From Xenopus tropicalis (Eukaryota > Chordata > Amphibia > Anura > Pipidae): DNA of 64,000 nucleotides. A program made the position numbers and the translations under genes. Below, one piece after another: positions 55,327 through 64,000 of this stretch. The DNA lies in NCBI RefSeq assembly GCF_000004195.4, contig NC_030683.2:54387358-54451357 (forward strand). Reading direction: 5' to 3'. Each line of letters opens with the position of its first letter. The stretch's first letter is position 1. Below the pieces are notes generated by a model. It did no database searches and was not told the DNA's origin. It was given only the letters and a program-made list of their open reading frames with translations.

Positions 55327-55520
55327 TTAAAGGGGACCTGTCATCCTAGGAAATAATTCCTAAAACAAAAGGAAATGAAAACATGTATGGTTGTAGGCTT
55401 CCTGGTGGGCCCCACACCCCGTCAGATATGTTCCTGTAGTTTGATAGGATCTGGTACATAAGAAGAATAAAAAATGGACTTGTTAAAAACAATATTTCAG
55501 ATGTCTGCATTAAGCCTACA
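55327..55520. mobile_element. TTAA-type MITE fragment (TTAAAGGGGACCTGTCATCC)
   Basis: TTAAAGGGGACCTGTCATCC is a clean terminus, and 40534 starts with the related TTAAAGCGGACCTGTCACC; both continue with AAGAAATAATT or AGGAAATAATT. No right terminus found at either locus. Confidence 0.6.
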
Positions 55521-55599
55521 AAATTCAAAAGAATAGCTTTGTAAGTAAAATAGGAATACTTTTAGTTATTATTATTTTCCTTTATTTAGTTTGCACCTA

Positions 55600-55785
55600 C
55601 AGTGGCATAATTATATGGGGAGCAGGCCATATGACGTTGGGGGAACCAGGTAAGGACGAAGGGTGGGGGCTACTTCTTATGGGGGAAATAAAGGTAAAAA
55701 TATATTGTGGATCACATATGCAAATTGGTGGTTGGCCTAAAAAATATCCTCCCTGGGGCCCTAGGGCCATGAATTTATGCCTCTG
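55600..55785. mobile_element. hAT-type MITE, CAGTGGCATAATTAT...GAATTTATGCCTCTG
   Basis: Inverted ends CAGTGGCATAATTATA and GAATTTATGCCTCTG; the interior carries GGGGAGCAGGCCATATGACG and GGGGCCCTAGGGCCATG. No 8-bp duplication is readable. Related by its ends to the 1.39-kb element. Confidence 0.75.
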
Positions 55786-55849
55786 AGCCCTGCCAAATTC
55801 ACTAATACTTTTACATTATTCCCATTATTCTCCTAGTGAAGCAGTCCCT

Positions 55850-55990
55850 ATTACATTCACGCACACTATGGTTAATTTTAGGAGGAGCCAATTAAACTGC
55901 CCGCATGTTTTTGGAGAGTGGAAGGAAATAAATTTACACAAAAGAACATACATATTCTTGTTAAATGTGTCCTGAGTCACTGTGCTGTTA
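55850..55990. repeat. Dispersed repeat, ATGTTTTTGGA family (copy 3)
   Basis: CACTATGGTTAATTTTAGGA, GGAGCCAATTAAACTGCC, CGCATGTTTTTGGAGAGTGG, AAGGAAATAAATTTACACA match the order in copies 1 and 2. Confidence 0.6.
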
Positions 55991-56110
55991 GTTCTCCGAG
56001 AGTATGAGACTCATCTCTACAATGTGTAAGAGAAATGCTGGACAATAAGTTGATGGCGTGTATATTTCACCAATGATAAAAAGTTACATGCACTAAGCTC
56101 CAGGGAAATG

Positions 56111-56609
56111 TGTGGTATTGTAACAGGTAAATGCTACATTCTTTTACCAGCTTAGGAAAACCTGAATAATGGGTCCCTGGAATGAATGGAGGAAGAGTAA
56201 GGTGGGCCCATTCCAAAGGCGATCCAGAGTTTGCAGCTGATTGGTCAGGTAGCTGATTGATTAGCCTGCAGCTGTGCAGAGGAGGCCTAATCCCTGGTAA
56301 ATGGGGCTTTAGTTGAGAGTCTCTCTCTCTCTCTCTGTGCCTGGGAAAGCAGGAGCTGCAAGAAGTGAGAGAGCCTGCTGGAGCTTTTGGAGATTTCCTA
56401 ACAAAACTGTGTTCTGTTTGTAGGGGCTGGGCACAAGGTTCTCCTCACCCTTTGTAGAGAGGGCTGTTTTTCCCGTGTAATTGGCATAAGTTTTGGCCAA
56501 GTTCTATCCTATATTGGGACTTCTTTGTATTAATTTGTGGGTGTCTGTGCAAGAGTGTGCTCAGTCTGCCCCAGGAGACCAACGTCTTCTTACTTGTAAT
56601 CACTACAAA
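56111..56609. mobile_element. Possible second solo LTR (~0.5 kb)
   Basis: TGTGGTATTGTAACAGG to AATCACTACA gives a TG...CA boundary, with promoter-like content inside: CTGATTGGTC (CCAAT box inverse) twice near 56237-56260, a CT microsatellite (56319-56337) and GC-balanced composition unlike the flanks. No clear flanking duplication or internal genes. A CpG-poor unique promoter-like block is the alternative. Confidence 0.35.
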
Positions 56610-57179
56610 GACATATTGGCTCTAGAAACAACTTTTATAGTCAAGAACATCATTGAGTCAATATCTAGTTTTTAGCTATGCATTGCTTGTCCATGTACAT
56701 ATGTTTTTTTGTTTTTGTTTTTTTGAGAGAGAAGTATTTTTGTAGGTATGGTAAACACAATTATACTTTATTTCCTTAAATGTCAAAGCCAGTCCTGAAT
56801 ACATGATTGCTTTGTAAATGCATGTTTGTTATTTAAGATTATTCTAAATAACGTCCACTGATTTAGAACTAACTGTGAGTAACAGTATATGTCATTACAT
56901 CTATTGAAACACTATGACATACCATACAAGGGAGAGCTAACACAAGACAAACTTGCTCTTTTGGTACAGGACTTTTATAAGTAATTGTCATGACATAAAA
57001 TGCAGGACTGTTTGTAGATTAAAGCCATACGACAACTGGAACCTTTCTCTAAGGCAGGTAGAAAAGCAGGTTATTTCAAATAGATAGGTCACACACTGCA
57101 GATACTGTCTGTTGACAGAATCAAAATGAGGTACAATTTGTCTTTCCACTATCCTGGGCCACAAATGCCTGTTAGGGAC
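56610..57179. other. Unique sequence, no gene seen
   Basis: Nothing recognised. Confidence 0.35.
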
Positions 57180-57640
57180 ACAATGACACCATAAACTCCT
57201 TCAGAACCCTGCTCTGGTTGAACTGCACCTTTTGTGAGTGTCCACAAATATGACAAGATGTGGGAAAGATCTTTCATTACACTGAGTATAAATAGTATGA
57301 TTTATCAGGGCTGCCAATCTGAGTGATTGATTATTGCCTGCCAGACAGAAGAGTGACATATTAGAAAAGTTTTGTTAACAATGTCTATTGCTCGTCATTC
57401 TGCCACCGAAGCTGGTGATTAATGTGTTGTCAGCCAGTAATCCCACACCCCAAGCTAATGAGGGAGGCATTTATCATCCTCATCGAGTGGCACATGTCAG
57501 CACGGAAGGAACTCAAGTACTGGAAACAATATCGTTTTCCTTATCCCGACTGACGGCTGTGACAAGTCTGGAAAAGCCACAAAGCAGCTTTGTGTGAGCA
57601 CTTACTTAACAAAGAGAGGGAGGGAGACAAAAAGGGAGAA
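57180..57640. other. Candidate conserved non-coding block
   Basis: Repeat-free and GC-balanced with GTGATTGATTATTGCC, GAAGCTGGTGATTAATG, CCCCAAGCTAATGAGG, TTATCCCGACTGACGG and CTGTGACAAGTCTGG. The frame at 57388-57597 (69 codons) has no domain and no splice context. Together with 22.1-22.5 kb this is the most enhancer-like sequence in the window. Confidence 0.4.
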
Positions 57641-59725
57641 AGGAAAAAAAGAAGGAAACACTTTCATTTGCTTTCTTCTCAGTGGTAGGGCCTGGCAGAA
57701 GGTAACATAGAACTGAATAACTAAGTCCAAAGTTTATGTATATTTACCTCACTTTTAACCCTTTTGCTTGAGATCAAACTAATTTGCTCTGGTATGGAGT
57801 GGAAATCTTCTAGGTTGATATTTCATTGGCATGCCCGAGTACCCTGACCTACATAAACAATGGTGTTGTGCAACAGTACATTCCCCCAAATCTGTAGGAT
57901 TAAGAAGAACTTGCTAATTAATCCATGGCATGAAGTTTGAGCTTTTACAGGCAATATATTTTCTAAGAAAACATAAAATGATTAAAAACTTCACATACTA
58001 GTAAGTAAGGGTATGTATATATTCTTTCTTTCGTCCATTCCACATACCTTTGAGCAGCAAATTAAACACATATAATTGGCCTGACAATAAAATGAATAAA
58101 CGTTAATGTAATAAAATGCACACTATTTGATGTAGGTCCACTTACAGAAAACACCATATTTGCACAATATTTGCTTTCCAAAAGCTGACCATTAAATTCT
58201 ACCTGTTAATTGCAAAATATGACAGTGTTATAAATAACAAATAAATAAGGATTGGTTGTTGTGGGTTACTACCAAAGTTCCCTCTAAGATGTGTGCATTT
58301 GAAACTGCACTAAAACTGTGGTACACAAAGAAATTTGTGTGAAAGTACATAATATTGCACCCCTTCTCTTCCTGTACAGTTGTGAAAATTCTAGAGGTTA
58401 GGGGAAACATTGATTACTAGTACTTGATCACATGTATTATGAGAAATGATTACTTCAAAAGTATGTTTTGTAAACAGCCCCTTACAAACAACATTCACAG
58501 AGTTTAAATTCCGACTTTTCTTAGTCACAGAAGGGTAATATGGAGTTAAAACATATTAGAGGGTAAGCTTGTTTTAATTGCCTTCTTAAAGTTGTTTTTT
58601 ATGCTCTAAAGAAAGTACATAAGGCTGTTCTACAGTGTTTCTATACATTGTAAGTGTTTCTTGAGTGTCCTGGAGTTATTGAGACAAATGAAAATTGGGA
58701 TGGTGGTTGTATCCTTTTCAGTGGGCAGAGAGATTTAAATGTGTTGGTAATACTTTGTAGAATTTACCAGAACATAAGCAAACTATGTCACTGTTATTAT
58801 AAACCTATTGGTAGGACACACTGAAACATTTGGCTATTCATCTAAGCCAAGTGTGTGAATATTTTGCACTATTGCTTATACCTGTCAAAACTGTTATTTG
58901 CATCACAGTCTTTTGAAGCATGACAAATTCATGTATATTATGTATGGTATTTGACATGCACTTGTATATATTTATTAGTGTATATGTGTCTAACAATTTG
59001 TGTCTTAGTCATACCCTTACAGTTGTATAATTTCATGGAGACCATGTTATGATCATTTTTGACTAAATATTTACTCACAGGAGCCATGGAGATTAATTCA
59101 GTATTATTAGTAATTACAAGATCCCAAACCTGAGACAAAAAGCTATCATTAAGCATATTCACAAACCTTTATCTGACTTTGCTATCCAATATTCCAGTCA
59201 ATGTATAAATAATCATACTCACCCAAAATTACAACTTGACCTAGTTGTGAAACCTTGTAAATTATTTGAAGTAACTGGACAGTCTCCTCACTTATACTGA
59301 GAGGTTTGAAGCATACACCAACAGCAATTATAATAATTTTCTGTATGTGCCGTTAACACTACATTACTCATTAGTGAGTTTTTATTTTATACACATTTTT
59401 AGCCTTTTAGCCATACTTTAGCCTAGCGCAGTGGGCTAAACCATCTTTAGCCATGCATTTAGGTCCCTAAGTTCTTGCTGTCTTCCTAATGTTGCACTTG
59501 CCACTGGTAAGACATTTCCTTAAGCTTAGATCCCTCAATTTACACTTTAAGGGTTTCCTTCTATGTCATTATTACCAATATGACATATGGGTCATGCCCA
59601 GTCCCACCCAATAATATGTCACCATATTTCCACATACTGATCCCTGGCACTAACAAGACAGTAAACTATAAAATAAAAACAATCCAGATGACTGATCCTA
59701 TTTGGATTCTACAATATGCCACTGC
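57641..59725. other. 2.1 kb of unique sequence, no gene seen
   Basis: Purine-rich at 57610-57660, otherwise AT-rich. 58198-58290 carries worn pieces (GGATTGGTTGTTGTGGGTTA) of the CCAATCA palindrome family. No gene. Confidence 0.4.
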
Positions 59726-59733
59726 CTAGGCCT

Positions 59734-59989
59734 CAGGGCCAGAACTAAGGGTAGGCAGAACAGGCACCTGTGCAACAATAGGGGGGGCACAACAATAGGG
59801 GGGCAGAAGGTAGCTACCTCTCCTGCCTACCCCTAGTCTGTGCTCCCTTGTCATTGCCCTGCACACTTGTCATTGTGCAGGGCAATGATTTCCCCCCCCC
59901 CGCGCGATGGAACTGCGCATGCAGCGAGAGGGGGGGGAAGGGGCGAGGTGGGGTTGCTTAGGGCACCTGGTCGGCTTGGCCCTCCCCTG
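59734..59989. mobile_element. hAT MITE, CAGGG...CCCTG family (copy 3), perfect 8-bp duplication
   Basis: In the opposite orientation to copies 1-2: starts CAGGGCCAGAACTAAGGGTA and ends GGTCGGCTTGGCCCTCCCCTG. The exact 8-mer CTAGGCCT flanks it (59726-59733, 59990-59997). Interior G/C homopolymers near 59780-59800 and 59890-59945. The target is itself an 8-bp palindrome. Confidence 0.92.
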
Positions 59990-59997
59990 CTAGGCCT

Positions 59998-61550
59998 AGC
60001 CCTGCTCATTTTCCTACCACTAGTATGGTCTCCAGGGTTGTAGAAATATCATCCCAATCTCCTTCTGCTATTCCAGAGTTCATACCCCATTTTCCTTGCA
60101 AAATCTGGAAAATCTTTTAGAATGCACAAACCCTGGATCAGCCTGCCTATTTCTAACCAAGCTAAAGGCCATTAGATATAACTGAGTTGTAACTGAATCC
60201 CTTCACAGTGTATACGTTTTTAACTCTAAATCTACTTTGTGTCTACATGCATTTTACTAATTCATAGTCCAGCTGTCAATTTTCTAGCCAGTTAATTTAA
60301 AGCTTTTTTTTTTTTAAAGATTTTCATGTTAAAATTTTTTATGTTATGGATTCTGCAAGAAAAATAGAAAAATGCACACACACAGTACATCTAATATTTA
60401 AAATGTAATGCTCTTTTATTAGAGACATGTGGGTCTCTCTGAACATGCATTAAATGTCATGTCAGAAACTGAGCCTTTTAAATCATGTTTAGACTCATTC
60501 TGAACGTGGCTCCTGGGGTTTCACCCTAGATCCAAGAGACTTCTTTATAAATCTGGCAATTTAGACAGCCTTGTAAATCACTTTCAAAGCATATTATTCC
60601 TTATTTCATGGATTTGGAAAGTAGGAGTCTTGTGGAGCATTGTTTATAAAATCATTTGAAAAAGGACATGAAATTGTAGGCATTGTCAGAGATTCTCTAC
60701 CAATGCTGTGATGCGCAATCCAAGTGTAAGCAAGCTGAGGCCTGTTTTATATCCCAAATAAGTTTAAAGGAACATAGAAATCACATTGACCATACTATTA
60801 AAGGCTCCATTATGCTACATATCAACAGCCTAGTATTTATTGTCAACACTTGCACTGTGTGCCCTAAGGGGTAAGACTATCATTTGTAGTGTTGAATAGC
60901 TGTGTTTATTACATTTTTCCTTGTTATGTCATTTTTAATACAGTTTAGCTTAGTGATAAAATGTAACAAACATAATGACTTTCTGCTGGTGTTTTTAATT
61001 TTCAAGTATAGGTATTCTACTTTCCTGTAGGCTTTCTTTTAATAATCCACTCCCATTTCAAACCAGGCCTAAAGACTGCAAGCTGTATTTATTATTTTAT
61101 TTTGCCTGACTGTTCTGTAAGCCTTAAGAAACACTTACATTTTTTCTATCTTGTAAATAATGACAGAATATTTCATTAGTACATATATTCTTAAAACAGC
61201 TACAGAAAACATTAACTGGATAAAAGAAAAGAGTAATGAACAAACCAGAATATAAGGTCAAAAATGTGATTCAGTGGTTGTAAGTTGCTGCAAAGCAAAA
61301 CATGCTAAATGAATCAGCTATTTATAGGACTTTGGGTTGACTGGCGGTCAATCTTTTTGGACACTGGATTGAACAATAAATTATGCACCATTCAAACAAT
61401 TTCTTGTGCACTTTTCTCTTTTCTGATTATTTGTATAAGTTATCCCATTATATAACCAGAAACTAGATCGAAAACCATTGATGTTTAGGTCACAAGTTAT
61501 ATTTCTTGGAACTGATGGCCAATGGCTACCCATGGAGACTAAGAGACTAA
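59998..61550. other. 1.5 kb of unique sequence, no gene seen
   Basis: No repeat ends or coding similarity; AT-rich. Confidence 0.4.
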
Positions 61551-62113
61551 GGGGCACATTTACTAACCCACGAACGGGCCGAATGCGTCCGATTGTGTTT
61601 TTTTCGAAATGATCGGTATTTGGCGATTTTTCTGAAAATTGACGCGACTTTTTCGTTGCCATTCCGAATGTTGCGCAAAATCTGGCGATTTTTTCGTAGC
61701 GTTACTACTTGCGCGAAAAGTCGCGACTTGTTCGTAGCCTTCGTGCCGAGTACAAAAGATTCGGATTCATTCAAGCTTCAGTATGGTGACTTTTCTTGGG
61801 CCAGGTTGGAGCTGCAGGGTGCCATTGAGTCCTATGGGAGGCTTCCAAAATCATGCTAAGTCTGAAAGTTTCGCCCGCCGCTTACGAGCACTCAATACGA
61901 AAAAGTCGCGACAAGATACGAGCGCATCGTAATGGCTACGAAAAACTCGCGTTTTTTCACGCAAATCGTATTGGTAACGAAAAAGTCGCGACAATTTCCG
62001 AAAAGTCGTAAAGACGCCAAAAAAATCGCAAAAAAATACGAAAAAGTCGCAAAATGTTCGTTTTCCAATCTGAATTTTTCCAATTCGGATTCGTGGGTTA
62101 GTAAATGTACCCC
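61551..62113. mobile_element. CpG-rich palindromic element, GGGGC..TTTACTAACC family (copy 3)
   Basis: GGGGCACATTTACTAACCCA mirrors GGGTTAGTAAATGTACCCC. The centre is the inverse of that at 30.9 kb (GTGCCATTGAGTCCTATGGG). The arms carry TTTTTCG one way and CGAAAAAGTCGC the other. No exact flanking duplication was found. The several overlapping frames on both strands are artefacts of the palindrome. Confidence 0.85.
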
Positions 62114-62184
62114 TAAGTGTTTCTCCAGCAAATACTGAACCCCATATGTAAAACAAGACATTAAAGGGTACATTACTTACCTAG

Positions 62185-62640
62185 ATGCAGTGTGCAAAGT
62201 GCAATTTTAAGTGCAATCGGCATGTGTTTTCCCATAATTAACCTTAATTGCTGCAACTGCAGTGCACTGCCCACAGCACATATGATGATGAACACAACTG
62301 CTTGTGTGCTTTGTTGGAAACTGGGAGCAGTTGCGCCAAATATCTTCTAAGTCTGCCTGGTGTCATTTCTGCTCTTCAGCATGAGAGTAACATGGACTCC
62401 AATTCTTTCAGGGCAAGTGCTGCACCTATTGACCCAAGTGCTGAGGTAACCATAGAGCTAATGTCTGGTCAAGAGGTTCAGGTAGCTCCAGAATTTCCCT
62501 GGGTCAGTAGGAGCAGCAGTGCCTGATTCAGAATAGAAGACAGGAAGTACTGAACAGTGCTGACTGCAATAATACAGAAGTGTGAAGTGCACATTTGATG
62601 TAGGTAACATTAATGAAAGTGGTTTTAGGTGCAACTCACT
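62185..62640. repeat. Dispersed repeat, GTGCAAAGTGCAATTTT family (copy 2)
   Basis: GTGTGCAAAGTGCAATTTTA, AGGGCAAGTGCTGCACCTAT, AGTGCTGAGGTAACCATAGA match the order of the 47.6-kb copy. The 92-codon frame at 62248-62526 lies in it and has no domain. Confidence 0.5.
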
Positions 62641-62689
62641 GCAGGGAAAAGCGCAAGTTGCCCACTGCAGTTGCAGACATAAACAATCC

Positions 62690-62825
62690 CTTAAGTTTGT
62701 CTAGGAGAAGTAAGCTATAGCAACCAATAAAATGTATCCAGGTGACAATTAAATGATGCCTTCTGATTAGTTTAGGTCATTACAAATAGGTTATTATCAA
62801 AATGTGCACCTTTTATTACATAATC
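62690..62825. mobile_element. Worn copy of the CCAATCA palindrome family
   Basis: AGGAGAAGTAAGCTATAGCA, ACCAATAAAATGTATCCAGG and TTCTGATTAGTTTAGGTC recall the arms at 27.34 kb. Low similarity. Confidence 0.35.
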
Positions 62826-63464
62826 CTACTAGTGTCACTAAGAAGTGCTAGAAGTAGCATTTATATCACAGCTTACAGATACTAGTGTTATATAATAATA
62901 ATATAGCATAAGGAAATGCTTTAAATGTTTATGAGTTACTTCTGAGTGAATTAAATAGAAAGAATAATCCATACATAATATATTATTACAGATGTTAAAA
63001 GAATTATGTCTAAAAGTTTATAGAGATATAGTGCATTCCATTTCCTGTGTCGTGTGTGATTCTCCTATACTTCCATTCTTGTTTAAACAATCCCTGCAAA
63101 TACAATAATCTGGGTAAAATCTAGAAGTAAGGAAGGTGCAGCTAAAACACAGTCCGTCCCTATATAAAAATTAAGCAAAGTGGTTAGACATTGAAGCAGG
63201 ATAAGCATAGAACTAGACAGACCAGGGTTGAATCTGAAGCATGATGACTAGAGTAATGAGTAATTATAGGTGTTAAGAGAATCAGAGGGCCTGATTTATA
63301 ATTGCTTGAGCCTTTGGAAAGGAACATTGCAGTAAAATGCATTGTGGGTTATGTTCTTCCTGCCTGCTAAAAACTGTGGAGAAGTTGTTACAATTTGTAA
63401 CAACAGTGTTTTAAACAATGTCTCCTCCTGCACAACAGCTCTGACATTTCTTAGTAGCTTAATG
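62826..63464. other. Unique sequence, no gene seen
   Basis: Nothing recognised. Confidence 0.35.
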
Positions 63465-64000
63465 CAGTGTTTTTCAACCTTTTTTGGGCAAAGGCACACT
63501 TGTTTCATGAAAAAAATCACGAGGCGCACCACCATTAGAAAATGTTAAAAAATTTAACTCTGTGCCCAGCAGCAGTGCCCCCCTAGTACACTGGTGCCCA
63601 GCAGCAGTGCCCCCCTAGTACATTGGTGCCAAGAGCAGTGCCCCCTAGTACATTGGTGCCCAGCAGCAGTGCCCCCCTAGTACATTGGTGCCAAGAGCAG
63701 TGCCCCCCTAGTACACTGGTGCCCAGCAGCAGTGCCCCCCTAGTACATTGGTGCCAAGAGCAGTGCCCCCCTAGTACATTGGTGCCCAGCAGCAGTGCCC
63801 CCCTAGTACATTGGTGCCTAGCAGCAGTGCCCCCTAGTACATTGGTGCCCAGCAGCAGTGCCCCCCTAGTACATTGGTGCCAAGAGCAGTGCCCCCCTAG
63901 TACATTGGTGCCCAGCAGCAGTGCCCCCCAGTACATTGGTGCCAAGAGCCAGCCCCCCTAGTACATTGGTGCCCAGCAGCATTTTACTCTTCGGCGACTT
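63465..64000. mobile_element. Left end of a hAT-type element, cut by the window edge
   Basis: CAGTGTTTTTCAACCTTTTT is the classic start of a vertebrate hAT family (CAGTGTTTCTCAACC type); GGGCAAAGGCACACTTGTTT and CACGAGGCGCACCACC follow. The rest is occupied by the minisatellite described next. The right terminus lies outside. Confidence 0.75.
63562..63983. repeat. 31/32-bp minisatellite, about 13.5 units
   Basis: Units read GTGCCCAGCAGCAGTGCCCC + CCTAGTACATTG (32) alternating with GTGCCAAGAGCAGTGCCCCC + CTAGTACATTG (31), so a ~63-bp dimer is amplified; single-base length changes in the C run give 29-32 bp units. Frames stay open on both strands (63623-63961 plus, 63583-63945 minus) only because of the repetition. 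C-runs make the copy number sensitive to assembly. Confidence 0.95.

Noticed and set aside
61381..62173. Overlapping frames on both strands with LRDFFVALV-like residues
   Set aside because: Mirror-image translations of the arms of a palindromic element; similar phrases occur at 30.6 and 39.6 kb for the same reason.
63583..63961. Open frames of 112-120 codons on both strands encoding repeats such as CPPSTLVPSSS
   Set aside because: They exist only because a 31/32-bp minisatellite lacks stop codons; both strands are open and no start context, exon or domain is present.

Overview
This window is almost certainly frog nuclear DNA, most likely Xenopus; I cannot separate X. tropicalis from X. laevis by eye. 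The evidence is the repeat population: palindromic non-autonomous DNA transposons flanked by TTAA, TA, TTA or 8-bp duplications, CR1/L2/L1-type LINE relics, and the GGCGCTTTATAAATAAA tail typical of frog interspersed repeats. I found no host protein-coding exon, tRNA, rRNA or CRISPR array. Long open frames are absent outside transposon relics and tandem arrays whose unit keeps frames open, so this reads as intergenic or intronic DNA.

Layout. 0-10 kb: small hAT-type and TTAA/TTA-type elements, including two MITEs in one GATA microsatellite (1.4-1.8 kb), a hAT MITE with a perfect 8-bp duplication (3.56-3.84 kb) and a nested pair (4.97-5.33 kb). 10-14.7 kb: TTAA MITEs, a decayed L2-type reverse transcriptase and a partial hAT copy. 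14.7-23 kb: probable conserved non-coding blocks around 15.1-15.7, 18.9-19.3 and 22.1-22.5 kb, separated by an unusual 2.15-kb cassette (16.27-18.42 kb) in which about 12 units of ~150 bp lie between two direct repeats, the second ending in a hairpin. 23-32 kb: sparse repeats, then a hAT element carrying a nine-copy 40-bp array (27.97-28.73 kb), a TTAA MITE with an inserted TTA MITE, and a large CpG-rich palindromic element with an 8-bp duplication. 32-40.7 kb: a candidate regulatory block, a LINE 3' tail, a TA-flanked element, a minus-strand L1/Tx1-type LINE with a damaged catalytic motif, and a 45-bp array organised as 90-bp dimers. 41-49 kb: LINE/SINE tails, TTAA MITEs and a long hAT copy. 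50-52.3 kb: a CR1-like LINE relic split by a 966-bp solo LTR. 53-64 kb: mostly unique sequence with a possible second solo LTR, a likely conserved block (57.2-57.6 kb), hAT copies with clean duplications and, at the right edge, a hAT-type end carrying a ~31/32-bp array.

No genes can be seen working together. What the window shows is a layered insertion history plus several blocks that look like regulatory DNA of a developmental gene outside the window. The strongest candidates for something undescribed are the 16.3-18.4 kb cassette, with its repeated CCAAT-plus-GC/CACCC-box units and terminal hairpin, and the three minisatellites that arose inside DNA transposons. The conserved-element calls are judgement by eye only; no alignment was possible.
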